Assembly: GCF_000340475.1 (NCBI RefSeq)
Contig: NZ_CM001792.1
Coordinates: forward strand, 49,116-113,115
Reading direction: 5' to 3'
Length of the DNA: 64,000 bases
Source of the DNA: Oceanobacillus kimchii X50
GTDB taxonomy: Bacteria > Bacillota > Bacilli > Bacillales > Amphibacillaceae
Position numbers and translations under genes: made by a program. Position 1 is the stretch's first letter, and every line of letters starts with the position of its first letter. Below are positions 34,752-42,650 of the stretch, piece by piece. The notes under the pieces were generated by a model. That model searched no databases. It saw only the letters and a program-made list of their open reading frames with translations, and had not been told where the DNA came from.

Positions 34752-35048
34752 ATGCCAGAAACCAAGGAGATGGAAGAAATGAAGGAGTTTATGAACGTCC
34801 TTACAGATGTAAAAGTTTCCATGGCTGAGTTAAACGGAAAAATAGATCAATTAACAGATATGAAGGAAACCGTAGAAAAAACAAAAAAGACTGCTTCAGA
34901 TGCAGATTACCGTTCGAAAAAGAATGAAAAAGATGTAGAAACCATTCAAAACAATAATAGAAGATTAATGATTGCCCTAATCACGATGATTGGGGCTTTT
35001 GTATTTCAAATTTTATATTTCTTATTAACATTTGGTATTGGAGCCTAA
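34752..35048 (+). CDS. xhlA: XhlA-type haemolysin/holin-associated protein
   Basis: 98 residues. A cytoplasmic coiled coil (about 10-70) is followed by one C-terminal transmembrane span (RLMIALITMIGAFVFQILYF). PBSX XhlA is membrane-associated and needed with the holin for lysis. Directly upstream of the holin gene. Confidence 0.85.
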   Translation: MPETKEMEEMKEFMNVLTDVKVSMAELNGKIDQLTDMKETVEKTKKTASDADYRSKKNEKDVETIQNNNRRLMIALITMIGAFVFQILYFLLTFGIGA

Positions 35049-35067
35049 TTGAAAGGGGGTGAAAAGC

Positions 35068-35292
35068 ATGGATAAATCTACAATTATTCGTACTATTGCG
35101 CTTGCTATTGCATGGATCAATATGTTGCTTTCTAACTATGGGTTACAACCAATTCCAGTTGTGAGTGAAGAGATTATTGCTGAGATACTGGCAGGGGTAG
35201 CAACTGTATGGGCATGGTTCAAAAACAACTATATTACAGCACGAGGTAAAAGCCAAAAAGAAGTATTAAAACGTAATAGCTTGATCAAGTAA
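35068..35292 (+). CDS. Phage holin (SPP1/XhlB type)
   Basis: 74 residues from ATG 35068. IIRTIALAIAWINMLLSNYG forms the first span and IIAEILAGVATVWAWFKNNY the second, followed by the basic tail RGKSQKEVLKR. This matches the SPP1 holin family, which permeabilises the membrane so that the endolysin reaches the wall. A terminator follows. Confidence 0.9.
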   Translation: MDKSTIIRTIALAIAWINMLLSNYGLQPIPVVSEEIIAEILAGVATVWAWFKNNYITARGKSQKEVLKRNSLIK

Positions 35293-35318
35293 ACACCGTT
35301 TAGGGTGTTTTTATTTTT
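35288..35318 (+). terminator. Terminator between holin and endolysin genes
   Basis: Short stem AAACACC / GGGTGTTT with GTTTA loop and T run, right after the holin stop. Confidence 0.7.
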
Positions 35319-35344
35319 CTTAAAATTAAAGGAGGAATTTTATA

Positions 35345-36124
35345 ATGCCAAAGATAGCAATTGGAGCAGGACATGGATATAACACACCAGGTAAACGTAC
35401 ACCAGATGGTGAAAGAGAATGGTCTTTCAATGATAAAGTTGTAACTGCAGCTATTGATGAATTGAAAAATTATGAGAATGCGGAAGTATTACGTTTAGAT
35501 GACCGAACAGGAAAAACGGATGTATCATTATCCACTAGAACAACTGGGGCTAATAACTTTGGTGCAGATATTTTAATTTCTTATCATCATAATGCGAATA
35601 CAGGTAAGTGGGGTAGTTGGGGCGGTACCGAAACCTATTGTTACCATGGTAGTTCTGGAGGTTCTGCTTTAGCAAGGAAAATCCATCCTGTAATCGTAGA
35701 TGCAATGCAATTACGTGACAGAGGAATCAAGACAGCAAATTTCCATATGTTAAGAGAATCTCGTATGCCAGCAATTTTAGTAGAAGGTGGCTTTATGGAT
35801 TCCACAACAGATATTAAACGTATGCGTAGCAATAGTGTTCTTAAACAAACAGGAAAAGACTTAGCGAAGGCTATTGCCAATTATTTTAATCTTAAAAGAA
35901 AGTCCAACAGTGGAGGAAGTAATGAATATGTTGAAATCATTACTCATTCGCTATGGACTTATAACAGCGCAGATTGGGATGATAAAGCTGTTATTGTAAA
36001 TAAGGGAGAAGTATTTACCGTTATTCGTGACAAGTTCAAGGTTGGCGGTGGTCATATGTACCAAATTAAGAGTGGTCTATATATTACTGCTAATTCGAAG
36101 TATGTAAGATTCTATAAAGGATAA
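35345..36124 (+). CDS. Endolysin: N-acetylmuramoyl-L-alanine amidase with SH3-like binding domain
   Basis: 259 residues. The N-terminal amidase_3 domain (about 1-178) carries zinc-site motifs GAGHGYNTPG (His), EREWSFND (Glu), ISYHHNANTG (His) and catalytic ILVEGGFMDS (Glu). The C-terminal 70 residues (IITHSLWTYNSADWDDKAVI ... YITANSKYVRFYKG) form an SH3b-like wall-binding domain. Cleaves host peptidoglycan after holin action. Strong RBS AAGGAGG. Confidence 0.93.
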   Translation: MPKIAIGAGHGYNTPGKRTPDGEREWSFNDKVVTAAIDELKNYENAEVLRLDDRTGKTDVSLSTRTTGANNFGADILISYHHNANTGKWGSWGGTETYCYHGSSGGSALARKIHPVIVDAMQLRDRGIKTANFHMLRESRMPAILVEGGFMDSTTDIKRMRSNSVLKQTGKDLAKAIANYFNLKRKSNSGGSNEYVEIITHSLWTYNSADWDDKAVIVNKGEVFTVIRDKFKVGGGHMYQIKSGLYITANSKYVRFYKG

Positions 36125-36127
36125 ATG

Positions 36128-36162
36128 AAAGGGGCCATATATATTTCATTGGCCCCTTTTAT
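36128..36162. terminator. Bidirectional terminator after the endolysin gene
   Basis: Stem AAAGGGGCCA / TGGCCCCTTTT around a 13-nt loop, between convergent genes. Confidence 0.85.
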
Positions 36163-36166
36163 CTGT

Positions 36167-36562
36167 TTATTCATTTATGTTACCTACTTCGATAATAATT
36201 TCTTTATCACTTTCATTTAGTGATATTTCTTTTTCAAGTAAATGTTTATCTAAATAGTTCATTAATTGATCACCGTATTTATTATCAGTTTTTAAATATT
36301 GTGTTGTGCTATAAATTACAATACTATAGTTTATATTTTCTTCTAATTTTAGGTTTAAGGGTTTGTCTTCATATAGGAAAAATTCAGAACCAGAAGTAAA
36401 GTCCATATGCTTGGGCTTATCTAATGTAGAAATCTCCAATATATAATTTTCTTCTTCTCCATCAATTTCTATAAGCACATTCACTAAAAAGTCATCTTCA
36501 GAAGTATTACAGGAAAATAAAAGTACACTTAATAATACTATAATAATTACAACCATTCTCAT
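36167..36562 (-). CDS. Putative lipoprotein of the prophage conversion region
   Basis: 131 residues from the ATG at 36562 (GAGAGGATTGATAAA upstream). The signal peptide ends in the lipobox LLFSC, followed by an acidic soluble domain with beta strands. Opposite in strand to the lysis genes, as expected for a gene expressed in the lysogen. No family recognised. Confidence 0.7.
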   Translation of the reverse strand: MRMVVIIIVLLSVLLFSCNTSEDDFLVNVLIEIDGEEENYILEISTLDKPKHMDFTSGSEFFLYEDKPLNLKLEENINYSIVIYSTTQYLKTDNKYGDQLMNYLDKHLLEKEISLNESDKEIIIEVGNINE

Positions 36563-36674
36563 TTTATCAATCCTCTCAATACTAAAAAGTGTAAAATTTG
36601 ACAAAAAATTATGAATAAATTATATTATTAATAATTCTATTATACTATTAAAATATGAAAGGGGATATAATAGT

Positions 36675-37664
36675 ATGAAACTCTATCAGAAAATATTTAT
36701 CGCAATACTATTTTTATTAGCACTCCCATCAATTGTAAATGCTGAATCAGTGAATGATAATCGAATAGGTGAGTTGCCTATCGAAGATTCTTTTACTGAA
36801 AAAGAGATAGAACAATTAAAGAAGGAATTCAAAAAAAATAATGTGGAAAAGTTTTCACAAGCTAATTTATCTGAATTTTCAGATGAAGAAAATCCGACTT
36901 CTATAAGCATTAAAGGAGAAAGTGTACCTATTGAAGATAATCTTGAAATGGAATCGGCAATTAATAATGTATTATTAGAATTTGATGTGCTTTCTAAAGA
37001 ACGCGTCAGAGTTACTAATACAACAGGAGCTACCCCGTACAATGCAACCACTAGAATTGCAATTTTAAGACACGATGACAAAGTTAGCTCTTGCTCTGGC
37101 TCCTATATTACTCCTACACATATATTAACAGCAGCTCATTGTGTCTATGATAAACACGCAGACTCTTTCCATAAATCCTTTGTATCTATTCCAAGTGAAA
37201 ATGGATATGAAACTCCTTATGGAATGAGTAGTGCAACAAATGTTTGGATAGTAAATTCATATGTAAATGCTCCTACTCCTCCTACTCCTGGGAATATATA
37301 CTATAGTGCAGTAGCATATGATTTCGCCGTTATAAAAGTAAATGGAAGTCATGGAAATCAGTTAACAACTAGTACGTGGAATACGGTTGGGACAGGGATG
37401 AATGCTATAGGGTATCCTGGGGATGAAACAGAAGTTGGCCAAAATAATAGAAGGTTATGGTATATGTATAGATCACCTGGAAACATACAGACTCTAGATA
37501 ATGATTCGGGTGTTTTAGTACACGACGCTGATATTAGTGGAGGTCAAAGTGGTGGACCGATTAGAGTGGGGAGTAATACTATATCAGTTGTATCTACAAC
37601 TTATTGGGGACCTTATTTTTCTAATTGGCATTTAAATATAATTGAAAGTTGGAAAGCTACTTAA
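36675..37664 (+). CDS. Secreted V8-like serine protease
   Basis: 329 residues. Signal peptide 1-23 and an acidic prosegment to about 115 precede a trypsin-fold domain. The triad is visible as TAAHC (His), AYDFAVIKV (Asp) and GGQSGGP (Ser). The prosegment plus catalytic layout fits glutamyl endopeptidases of the V8/Blase group. It is preceded by AAAGGGG and placed after the lysis genes, where phages carry lysogenic-conversion genes. Specificity for Glu is an inference. Confidence 0.88.
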   Translation: MKLYQKIFIAILFLLALPSIVNAESVNDNRIGELPIEDSFTEKEIEQLKKEFKKNNVEKFSQANLSEFSDEENPTSISIKGESVPIEDNLEMESAINNVLLEFDVLSKERVRVTNTTGATPYNATTRIAILRHDDKVSSCSGSYITPTHILTAAHCVYDKHADSFHKSFVSIPSENGYETPYGMSSATNVWIVNSYVNAPTPPTPGNIYYSAVAYDFAVIKVNGSHGNQLTTSTWNTVGTGMNAIGYPGDETEVGQNNRRLWYMYRSPGNIQTLDNDSGVLVHDADISGGQSGGPIRVGSNTISVVSTTYWGPYFSNWHLNIIESWKAT

Positions 37665-37693
37665 CAATTATTTTCATTAGTATAATAGAATTA

Positions 37694-37718
37694 AAAGCCC
37701 TCCTAGTGGGGGCTTTAC
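37694..37718 (+). terminator. Terminator after the protease gene
   Basis: AAAGCCC(T)CC / GGGGGCTTT hairpin with a short AGT loop. Confidence 0.75.
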
Positions 37719-37774
37719 ATATTATCAGAATAGTAGTAAAATATACCTATGGTGTTATTTCTAAAAATTCTTTT

Positions 37775-37803
37775 TTCAGCCCACTATTTTTAGTGGGCCT
37801 TTT
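37775..37803 (+). terminator. Second terminator after the protease gene
   Basis: GCCCACTA / TAGTGGGC stem with TTTTT loop and a run of six T. The 37665-37948 interval holds nothing else that can be supported. Confidence 0.8.
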
Positions 37804-37948
37804 TTATGTCCATTTATCTGAAAAACCATATATTAAAGTGTGGTCATATTTTTCTACAATAATGCTTTTCGTGGCACATGGCTAAAGTAATTATAGAATA
37901 TAAACAATATAAAATAAACAAAAAAATACAAAAAAATACAAAATTGGG

Positions 37949-37977
37949 TTGATTTACCAAAAAAAATTTAGTACTAT
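37949..37977 (+). promoter_or_regulatory. Promoter of the micro-ORF pair
   Basis: TTGATT (37949-37954), 17-bp spacer, TACTAT (37972-37977). Directly upstream of the first micro-ORF; it is framed by terminators at 37775 and 38245, making an isolated unit. Confidence 0.6.
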
Positions 37978-38013
37978 ATGCATGAGCCTTAATTACCAAG
38001 GAGGGGATTACAT

Positions 38014-38067
38014 ATGATAAAAGCTATTTCTTTTATCGCGGGATTTTGGTCTAGGTTTGGCTCTTAA
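38014..38067 (+). CDS. 17-residue hydrophobic micropeptide A
   Basis: MIKAISFIAGFWSRFGS, with a near-perfect AAGGAGGGG 7 nt upstream and a good promoter before it. Too short for similarity judgement. A cationic, aromatic, amphipathic peptide without a leader could be a leaderless antimicrobial, a signal peptide for a communication system, or a translated regulatory uORF. Confidence 0.5.
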   Translation: MIKAISFIAGFWSRFGS

Positions 38068-38099
38068 GTAAGACATGAATTTAGAAAGGAGGAATAAGA

Positions 38100-38156
38100 A
38101 TGTGGAGAGCTATTAAATCAGTAGCATGGTGGATTTTACCTTTGAAGAATGATTAA
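38100..38156 (+). CDS. 18-residue hydrophobic micropeptide B
   Basis: MWRAIKSVAWWILPLKND, with AAAGGAGG 7 nt before the ATG, 32 bp after micropeptide A and on the same predicted transcript. It shares with A an early Lys/Arg, an AI-S core and Trp residues, so the two may act as a pair. No later gene is present before the terminator at 38245. Confidence 0.5.
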   Translation: MWRAIKSVAWWILPLKND

Positions 38157-38242
38157 TATTTAAATTTTGATAATTTTTATTATTAGAATCTTGGATTTAT
38201 ATTATTAATATGTTTTTTGGTGATAAACTATCAACAATACAG

Positions 38243-38279
38243 GAAAAAAGTCTAGTTTAACTTCTAGACTTTTTTCCTG
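38243..38279. terminator. Symmetric terminator after the micro-ORFs
   Basis: AAAAAAGTCTAG / CTAGACTTTTTT, a 12-bp perfect stem usable in both directions. Confidence 0.85.
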
Positions 38280-38323
38280 TATAATGGTGGAGTAGTAAAC
38301 CTAACCAACATAGGAGGAAGAGA

Positions 38324-38503
38324 ATGAGTGACACAAAAGATTATAAGATATTTAAACTTGTCTTTCATATTATTATCTTAATTGTAGCAGTAGGGGTAAT
38401 TACTGCTTATGCAATAGACGGGCAGTTGGGGTATATAATATTTGGTATATTAATAGCTGTTGGAAGTGCATTTTCTATTTTTAAAGAACTTAGAAAAAAT
38501 TGA
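38324..38503 (+). CDS. 59-residue two-span membrane protein
   Basis: TAGGAGG lies 7 nt before ATG 38324. Two hydrophobic segments (LVFHIIILIVAVGVITAYAI and LGYIIFGILIAVGSAFSIF) with short charged ends. Its size and place beside the micropeptide genes fit an immunity protein, but this is only positional inference. Confidence 0.6.
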   Translation: MSDTKDYKIFKLVFHIIILIVAVGVITAYAIDGQLGYIIFGILIAVGSAFSIFKELRKN

Positions 38504-38644
38504 CTAGTTAGCTTATTATTGATAAAGCAATAATTATTTTGTTGTATCCTTTTTTAGTCGATACTTTATACTTAGATGGCAATGTATTCTTCAATACAAT
38601 TTTATATACTTGGGTGTTATAAGTCTTAGTTGCCTAAGACTTAT

Positions 38645-38785
38645 TTAAACAACTTCCCCTATTCCTTTACCTGCTATACGTCCAGTAATTCGTCTTCCAA
38701 TTCGCTTACCTATTTTCCCCTTACTTACAGCATCAACATCGTTTCAAATCCTCAACATTTTATATATCTTCGACTTTAAACTCAT
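38645..38785 (-). pseudogene. Small basic protein gene interrupted by TGA
   Basis: On the minus strand GAGGGAGG precedes ATG 38785. The frame reads MSLKSKIYKMLRI-stop and continues NDVDAVSKGKIGKRIGRRIT ... GRIAGKGIGE to TAA. The Gly/Arg/Lys repeat part resembles small basic proteins found on Bacillus phages and plasmids. A single nonsense mutation at codon 14 probably inactivates it. Flanks 38504-38644 and 38786-38962 show no gene. Confidence 0.55.
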
Positions 38786-38962
38786 TTAATAACCTCCCTC
38801 TAAGTTTATTTACAAATATATCTATATAAAGAGAAGAAACCACCTATATATGAATTATTTGAACTCATTAGTTTTAAGAATTCAGAATAAAGGTAATCCT
38901 TTAAAAAATTAGTTCAGTATGTTAAGGTGAAGTCGTAAAAAAATTAGGAGGGTTTAATATCT

Positions 38963-39112
38963 GAGCTATATCTTCCAGAATTCTGATCAGTTTCGTCTCT
39001 CCAAGCTCATCTTTCATTAGATATTGCAAAGTTTAATATACAAAATTGGTATCTAAGATCTCAGATAGTAGGCTATCCAGACGGTTCTTACGACTATACG
39101 GATTATAATTAA
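38963..39112 (+). pseudogene. Relic of a coding sequence
   Basis: An RBS-like TTAGGAGGG (38944-38952) is followed by a frame ELYLPEF-stop-SVSSLQAHLSLDIAKF ... YPDGSYDYTDYN with one in-frame TGA and no start codon. Composition looks protein-like (aromatic/Asp-rich end), so it is probably the tail of a decayed secreted protein gene. Weakly supported. Confidence 0.3.
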
Positions 39113-39146
39113 TATAACAAATAAACAGCATTGGAGTTGACTTTTG

Positions 39147-39341
39147 ATGTTATGGTTAATCTTATTGTCTATATTCGTATTAGGGTGCTTTCTTATATTT
39201 AGAAGTAAAACACGTGGATACAAAATTCTCGGGTATGTTATAGTTGGATGCTCTTTAGCTTTCTCAATAGTCGTTGTATCTAGTATGGGTGTTAAAACTG
39301 ATAATATAATAGAGGATGAACCTACAATTATTACTGATTAA
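39147..39341 (+). CDS. Small membrane protein
   Basis: 64 residues with two hydrophobic segments (about 2-18 and 27-47) and an acidic tail. ATG 39147 has GGAG about 11 nt upstream. No family recognised; same conversion region as the other small membrane proteins. Confidence 0.5.
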   Translation: MLWLILLSIFVLGCFLIFRSKTRGYKILGYVIVGCSLAFSIVVVSSMGVKTDNIIEDEPTIITD

Positions 39342-39349
39342 AATAAACA

Positions 39350-39380
39350 AAGATTGTACAACTAATTGTACAATCTTTTC
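39350..39380 (+). terminator. Terminator after the small membrane gene
   Basis: AAAGATTGTACAA / TTGTACAATCTTT, perfect 13-bp stem, then T. The following 39381-39600 holds a start-less frame (about 39385-39506) with protein-like composition, perhaps another relic. Confidence 0.8.
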
Positions 39381-39600
39381 ATTAATATAAAGTATTATTC
39401 AAATTATGATTACCACAATATAAAAGGTTACGTGGATAAGATAAATTATCAAGATAAGTATGTTTCTGTAGTCAAAAAAGTAAGCTCAATGACTATACAA
39501 GAATAAATTTTAATGTGATTTTAGAAGTTACTATACTATAGAAGGAAAATCTCTGTTTTTATAGAATTTAGGTATACATAACTATAATGAGGGGGATTTT

Positions 39601-39831
39601 ATGGCGACTTTATTGGGTTCATATTGGTGTGGATGTTGTAAAAAAGAATTGAAATCAAAAGATGGTGTCATTGTTGGAAATTTAAGGACAATGGTACATA
39701 TTAAATGTTTATCCAATGCAGAGGATGAAATAGACAGAGGATATGTGGAAGACATGATACTTAAATATATTTTGGCGAGCCACTCGAATAAGAGTGGCTT
39801 ATTTATATACTTATTACATAGAGATATTTAA
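39601..39831 (+). CDS. Small Cys-rich protein (possible zinc ribbon)
   Basis: 76 residues; WCGCCKKEL near the N-terminus plus a later HIKC provide Cys/His ligands for a small zinc site. The C-terminal 18 residues are encoded by a terminator-like hairpin (39779-39802), so the natural protein may have been extended or the stop shifted. Function unknown. GAGGGGGAT precedes the ATG. Confidence 0.55.
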   Translation: MATLLGSYWCGCCKKELKSKDGVIVGNLRTMVHIKCLSNAEDEIDRGYVEDMILKYILASHSNKSGLFIYLLHRDI

Positions 39832-39907
39832 CTATTTCAAAAGGCATTTAATTTGTATTATTCCGATATGTTACACTATTACATAAGCTAATATTGGAGG
39901 GTGCTTT

Positions 39908-40291
39908 ATGAAAAAATTAATACTATTTCTAGTACTATCTAGTGTCATATTTGCTGGTTGTAATAATGGTGAAGACATAACCGGTGAAGAAAAAAAAGTT
40001 ATAAAAACAGGAGATAGTGAGAATTGGCATGTAGATCTAATCGAAAAGAAAGGTGAAATAGGTGGAGAAATTGTTGTAACTCCAGCTAATAATTTAAATC
40101 AGATTGAAGATTTCTCTGTAAATATAGATCTTGGCGATTCTAGATTAGAATATTCGAAAAGTGAACTTGAAAAAGATTCTAAAATAAATATTTCAATCTC
40201 AGAAAACGAACTCCCATTATATAAAGATAATTCGTTTCAATTAGATATATTCTGGAACGATAATGAAAAGGAAGAATTAATTTTGGAATAA
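39908..40291 (+). CDS. Putative lipoprotein
   Basis: 127 residues. Signal peptide with lipobox IFAGC at about 14-18, then a soluble beta-rich domain (NWHVDLIEKKGEIGGEIVVT). Strong GGAGGGTGC. No family recognised; second lipoprotein of the prophage's right arm. Confidence 0.65.
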   Translation: MKKLILFLVLSSVIFAGCNNGEDITGEEKKVIKTGDSENWHVDLIEKKGEIGGEIVVTPANNLNQIEDFSVNIDLGDSRLEYSKSELEKDSKINISISENELPLYKDNSFQLDIFWNDNEKEELILE

Positions 40292-40353
40292 TTTGACATA
40301 ATTTAAATTTTATGACAATATGGTGACAAATATTACAAAAAGGAGGAATTTTT

Positions 40354-41106
40354 TTCAAAAAAGTAAGCACTTTGTTACTAAGTTTTGTCGTAATGTTAGT
40401 TTGGGTTTCCGGAGTAAGTGCCAACGAAAATCCTCAAGAAGTTAAATTAAGTGAAAAAGATGTTTTTGGTAAAGATGTTGAAGAAGTGATTAAGGAAGTA
40501 AAGGAAGGAAATTCGGATTTATCAACCTTTGATCGACAGTTAGAAGAAGAAGCAGAGCTGAAAGTTGAAGGTGAAAATGGTGAACTTGAAATTCCTGTTC
40601 AAGCAAACACTAAGGAACTAAATACTATACAAAAGAACAGTGGAACTAAATCCTATGAAACTACTATAGTTGGTGAGGTTTCAGAAGCTGAATTGGCAGT
40701 TACTGGGAGTCAAGAAAAGGAAGATAGTGGTCAAGGAGCTAGTGTAGTAAGTAGAGTTAATTGGACTGAATCTAATATTGGTGGTATAACACATTATTCA
40801 CTTGATTCGGCTTCAGCTGAATATACGGTAAGCAGTGGATATTCCATTTCTGGGGAACAAATGACATATGGACAATCTGGACCTACAAGAGCTTCCGGAT
40901 ATGATTGTTCCGCATATTGTACACAACAGAATACTATATATTATAATGAAGCAATTTGGTATAATATAGATGTTCATCATGATTGGGCGCCAGTCACTGA
41001 TACTTTCCAAGCGGTTACCGGAGTTACAGTAAATGCAACAATTAGCGATGGTTCTGATAGCTGGAATTTATCTTTATTTAACCATGTATTTTTAAATTGG
41101 GGTTAA
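40354..41106 (+). CDS. Secreted protein whose normal start codon appears lost
   Basis: The best reading begins at 40354, 7 nt after a perfect AAAGGAGG, but the codon there is TTC. From it the frame reads FKKVSTLLLSFVVMLVWVSG, a complete signal peptide including its basic N-region. The first usable start is TTG 40372, which drops the Lys residues and lies 25 nt from the RBS. The 244-residue remainder has an acidic prosegment and a domain with YDCSAYC, HHDWAPVTDTF and NHVFLNWG. No family recognised. Either a TTG-to-TTC mutation silenced it or it initiates weakly. Confidence 0.55.
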   Translation, partial: FKKVSTLLLSFVVMLVWVSGVSANENPQEVKLSEKDVFGKDVEEVIKEVKEGNSDLSTFDRQLEEEAELKVEGENGELEIPVQANTKELNTIQKNSGTKSYETTIVGEVSEAELAVTGSQEKEDSGQGASVVSRVNWTESNIGGITHYSLDSASAEYTVSSGYSISGEQMTYGQSGPTRASGYDCSAYCTQQNTIYYNEAIWYNIDVHHDWAPVTDTFQAVTGVTVNATISDGSDSWNLSLFNHVFLNWG

Positions 41107-41143
41107 TAATAATATCCCATAAAAACCTGTGGATAACTAAACA

Positions 41144-41163
41144 TAATACACACACAATACACA
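41144..41163 (+). repeat. Right arm-type integrase binding repeat
   Basis: Exact 20-bp copy of 2804-2823 (taatacacacacaatacaca), 35 bp inside the right core. Confidence 0.65.
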
Positions 41164-41198
41164 AAACAAAGCTAAAGCCTATGTTTCATCATAATCAA

Positions 41199-41216
41199 CA
41201 GTTCTCAAAACGTTAA
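41199..41216 (+). other. attR core of the prophage
   Basis: Exact 18-bp match to the end of rpsI (2696-2713). Sequence to the right differs from that right of attL and carries a different terminator. Confidence 0.8.
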
Positions 41217-41228
41217 TAAACCAACGTT

Positions 41229-41267
41229 CAAAGGCTCTTTTCACTTATGTGGAAAGGGTCTTTTTTT
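41229..41267 (+). terminator. Terminator right of attR
   Basis: AAAGGCTCTTTTCAC / GTGGAAAGGGTCTTTTTTT. It takes the position of an rpsI terminator relative to this core, so it may come from the left end of the second element or from an older rpsI downstream region. The next 230 bp show no gene. Confidence 0.7.
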
Positions 41268-41498
41268 GGTGTAATTAAGTTTTGTAGAATTGATGTGAAA
41301 GGCTTATTTGTTTTACTATACTTACTATAAATGTAATAGGGCTTTCATGGTTGGTGGTTCGCCCCTTTTTGAGAAGGGGTGATACTAATCGCTATTAATT
41401 TTCTTTCCTTTTTTCCGCAAGGGTTTTCCTTTTTTATGTAAAAATGTCTTATAGTCCTTTAGCAGATTATCTTTTGGTACATCCATAAAAGAAGAAAT

Positions 41499-42056
41499 AT
41501 GAGAATACTTATTTTCAATGAAGGTAACGAGATGTTTTATAATACTTCCTCGACACAAATACATGATAAAACCCTTAGGAATGAGTGGGAAAGGACCAGA
41601 CAAGCTGGTGCGATCAGGCTTGATCTTCAAGGTGAGGTGATTACGGCTGATTTGAAACAGCAAGCTGAAGAAAATGGATTAGAACTCGAATGGATACGAC
41701 ATAACATGGATTCTATACGGTTAGATCATGGATTTTGTGTGAAAAGCCCAAAAGTGAGTTGCGAATTTTTAAACCAAACAATTGAGCCACCTTGTATCAA
41801 AAATAATTGTCGTAGCTTCCATGTGGACCAAACATTCTTATCCTATTATGAAGAGCAGATTGCCAAGATTGTATCAGATATAAAGATTTATAAGAAAACT
41901 GGAAGAACACGCTCGATTGAAATTATTGAACCTAAGCTAAAAAGATATCAAGATATAGTTGACGGGCTAAAAAAAGGTGAAAATATATATGGCTTAGATA
42001 AAAGGAGACGTGAATACGTCGAAGAGGAACGTGAGGAGATAAATTCTAATGGCTAA
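41499..42056 (+). pseudogene. tnpB: Tn554-family transposase B, C-terminal remnant
   Basis: An intact 185-residue frame lacking the recombinase catalytic domain. FYNTSSTQIHDKTLRNEWER and the Cys-rich region CVKSPKVSCEF ... PPCIKNNCRSFHVDQTFL match the end of Tn554-type TnpB (normally over 600 residues). It overlaps the next gene by 8 bp, as tnpB and tnpC do. On the opposite strand 41388-41520 a short frame (VPKDNLLKDYKTFLHKKGKP) looks like a piece of another transposase N-terminus, hinting at rearrangement. Confidence 0.7.
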
Positions 42057-42432
42057 TAAAGCTCCAAACACAGAAGGTATTTTAAAACACTGGAAAGGGA
42101 AGACAGAATATTCCATACAAAAGGTAGATGAAGCATTAAAATATATGATTAAAAATCAGTTAAATATTAATTTTAATTCGGTTGCTGAACAGGCAAAAGT
42201 ATCTAAAGGATTTTTATATAAGAATTAAAGGTTACGTTCAAGAATAGAAACATTACGCAAACAACAAGAAGGATTATCATCTGGTAAACAGGTGAAGCGA
42301 AACATAAGTGACGCATCAAAGGATGTTATTATTGCTTCCCTACGGGAACGCTTAAAGGGGTTAGAACAAGAAAATAAAGAGCTTAAAGAGAAAGTAAAGA
42401 TTCAATTTGGGAAAATATATGATAAAATCTAG
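42049..42432 (+). pseudogene. tnpC: Tn554-family regulator TnpC with in-frame stop
   Basis: 127 codons with a TAA at codon 60. Before it: ANKAPNTEGILKHWKGKTEY ... SVAEQAKVSKGFLYKN; after it: RLRSRIETLRKQQEGLSSGK ... LKGLEQENKELKEKVK. This is the usual helix-turn-helix plus coiled-coil layout of TnpC-type proteins, at the correct place after tnpB. One nonsense mutation; otherwise intact. Confidence 0.7.
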
Positions 42433-42650
42433 ATTAACGTTTTTTTCGTTGGAGAATGCCAGAAAAAGGCTTATATACAACGAAAGGTGTTCAACAATCG
42501 GGCCATTTAATGGCATAAATAATCAATGGTTATATTAAATAAAACCAGGTTTGTATTTTGTTGGATGGAATGAAGGTTGAATTGAAAATCACAACTCAAT
42601 AATATATTATGTTATACTCATACTGATTAAGAAAGGAAGGAGCATTATAC

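Larger units (their letters stand above)
2696..41216 (+). mobile_element. Complete-looking siphophage-type prophage integrated in rpsI
   Basis: About 38.5 kb bounded by an 18-bp direct repeat. It runs through integrase, lysogeny switch, recombination/replication, late regulator, terminase, portal, capsid, tail, lysis and conversion-type genes in canonical siphophage order. The head-tail order (terminase, SPP1-like portal, minor capsid, Gp20-type scaffold, capsid, three minor capsid/connector genes, tail tube with fn3, Gp14/Gp15, tape measure, Dit, Tal) resembles Listeria A118/PSA relatives. No broken structural gene was seen, so it may be inducible. Some genes near the right end are decayed. 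Confidence 0.93.

Noticed and set aside
37649..37885. 78-codon ORF after the protease gene
   Set aside because: It runs through two rho-independent terminators and overlaps the protease end; no RBS.
41385..41663. 92-codon minus-strand ORF at the Tn554 relic
   Set aside because: Most of it is opposite to the convincing tnpB frame; only its last third looks protein-like, so it is mentioned as a possible fragment rather than called as a gene.
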